A DNA stretch of 6,240 nt from an uncultured archaeon (GTDB taxonomy: Archaea > Halobacteriota > Methanosarcinia > Methanotrichales > Methanotrichaceae). The stretch is from NCBI GenBank assembly GCA_902385025.1, contig CABMDX010000122.1, positions 1 to 6,240 of the forward strand, given 5' to 3'. Shown piece after piece: positions 5,377 to 6,240 of this stretch (the first letter of the stretch is position 1; every line of letters starts with the position of its first letter). Position numbers and translations under genes: made by a program. Under the pieces are notes generated by a model. It searched no databases and was not told the DNA's origin. It saw nothing but the letters and a program-made list of their open reading frames with translations.

Positions 5377-5387
5377 TGAAATGATCG

Positions 5388-6240
5388 TCAATTCAATACC
5401 CTCCGGTAAAAGGATCTCTTGACCAATTCTGCCAGAAGTATATAGGCAGCTACGAGTATTATTACCACCAGCGTATAGTAAGAAGGAAGAGACGCGAATC
5501 CGAAAGGCTCGACCAGAGGCGTGTTAGGAATAAGGAACGCAGTAATGCACACCAAAATGCTTGCAGCCAGCAGATAAATGCCGGGCACGGATCGGAAGAA
5601 GGGCCTTCTGGTGCGAACTACCAGCACTACCAGGGACGCAGAAACCACGGACTCGATAAACCAGCCTGTACGGAACTGATCTACGGATGCGTGAAGCAAG
5701 AAAAGCAATGCTCCGAAGGTCAGAAAGTCGAATAGAGAGCTGAGCAGGCCGAAGACGAGCATAAAGCTCCGGATGAACCTCTGCGACCATCGGCGCGGAG
5801 AGGAGACCAGCTCCGGATCCACGCTGTCCCCAGATATGGTCATCTCAGGGAGATCGGTGAGCAGGTTGGTGAGCAGGACCTGCGTGGGCAAGAGTGGCAG
5901 GAAGGGCAGGAAAAGTGATAGCAGGGCCATGCTGAGCATGTTTCCAAAATTGGCGGATGTAGCCATGAAGATATATTTCATTGTGTTGGAAAACGTCTTG
6001 CGCCCCTCGATTACTCCTTTAGAGAGAACGCCCAAATCTTTATCCAGGAGCACTATATCCGCGGCCTCCTTGGCCACATCCACGCCGCTATCCACGGATA
6101 TGCCTATATCGGCTGCATGAAGCGCCGAAGCATCATTGATTCCGTCGCCCATATAGCCCACAACATTCCCGCCTTTCCGCAAGGCCAGAATCAGGCGCTC
6201 CTTCTGATTGGGCTCGATCTCTGCAAAGATGGATGCATCC
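5388..6240 (-). CDS. mgtA: Magnesium-type P-type ATPase (MgtA/MgtB family), C-terminal part (5' end outside window)
   Basis: The minus-strand frame is open from the window edge to the TGA at 5388-5390 and gives the last 283 residues of a P-type ATPase. It begins in the P domain: FAEIEPNQKERLI is followed by the hinge motif MGDGINDASAL (30-40) that coordinates Mg2+ at the phosphorylation site, and AADIGISVDSGVDVAKEAADIVLL. The membrane part starts with TSANFGNMLSMALL and continues with LPTQVLLTNLLTDLPEMTISGD. Further helices lie at about 158-183, 194-210, 220-237 and 254-271. NDAS in place of NDAP, the NLLTDLP...GD-x-VD segment and GISVDSGVDVAKEAADI favour the Mg2+-importing P3B group over Ca2+ or heavy-metal pumps, but ion specificity is inferred. 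The phosphorylated DKTG aspartate and actuator domain are outside the window. The metallophosphatase gene follows after 43 nt on the same strand, probably in one transcript. Confidence 0.88.
   Translation of the reverse strand, partial: DASIFAEIEPNQKERLILALRKGGNVVGYMGDGINDASALHAADIGISVDSGVDVAKEAADIVLLDKDLGVLSKGVIEGRKTFSNTMKYIFMATSANFGNMLSMALLSLFLPFLPLLPTQVLLTNLLTDLPEMTISGDSVDPELVSSPRRWSQRFIRSFMLVFGLLSSLFDFLTFGALLFLLHASVDQFRTGWFIESVVSASLVVLVVRTRRPFFRSVPGIYLLAASILVCITAFLIPNTPLVEPFGFASLPSYYTLVVIILVAAYILLAELVKRSFYRRVLN

Noticed and set aside
4265..5422. Open plus-strand frames opposite the metallophosphatase (for example 4265-4627, 4868-5116, 5150-5422)
   Set aside because: The minus strand carries clear ordered metallophosphatase motifs across the whole region. 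The plus-strand translations have no domain, signal or composition of a real protein.

Overview
The window most likely comes from a methanogenic archaeon of the Methanosarcinales. Methanothrix (Methanosaeta) is my best guess, from gene style rather than from any marker gene. The archaeal signals are AT-rich TATA-like boxes, one gene that looks leaderless, an archaeal-type SDH-family membrane protease, and two secreted proteins packed with N-glycosylation sequons. Base composition looks close to half G+C. I see no rRNA, tRNA, CRISPR array, insertion sequence or phage gene.

Layout, plus strand: (1) The 3' end of a LolC/LolE-type FtsX permease (1-585) is followed, 2 nt after its stop, by a LolD-type ABC ATPase (588-1337). 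Together they form a mechanotransmission-type ABC module. (2) Two tandem genes, 1427-2134 and 2329-2880, encode diverged paralogues: a signal peptide of matching length, a long Asn/Ser/Thr/Glu/Ala linker with 15 and 10 sequons, and a short conserved C-terminal block ending D-x-(L/T)-SKM-(F/Y)-F-x-C-(N/D)-I-(I/V)-stop. Their translation-start regions also resemble each other at DNA level. Each gene is followed by a hairpin. The second is preceded by a TATA-like box and a leader that can fold over a Shine-Dalgarno sequence. (3) A membrane-anchored SDH-family (Clp-fold) protease gene (2982-3848) has a TATA-like box placed for a leaderless mRNA.

Layout, minus strand, convergent with the above: the C-terminal third of a Mg2+-type P-type ATPase (6240-5388) is followed after 43 nt by a SoxB/5'-nucleotidase-like metallophosphatase (5344-3911). 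The phosphatase frame is interrupted by an in-frame TAG at codon 27. That TAG separates the first metal-binding motif (N-D-S-H) from the rest of the enzyme, although protein similarity to the family continues on both sides.

The points most worth following are the paired sequon-rich proteins with the C-terminal cysteine motif beside a Lol-like ABC module, the amber codon in the metallophosphatase, and the structured leader of the second secreted protein gene. How the genes cooperate is inference only. The ABC module and the secreted pair may be a cell-surface unit. The minus-strand pair looks like one transcript.
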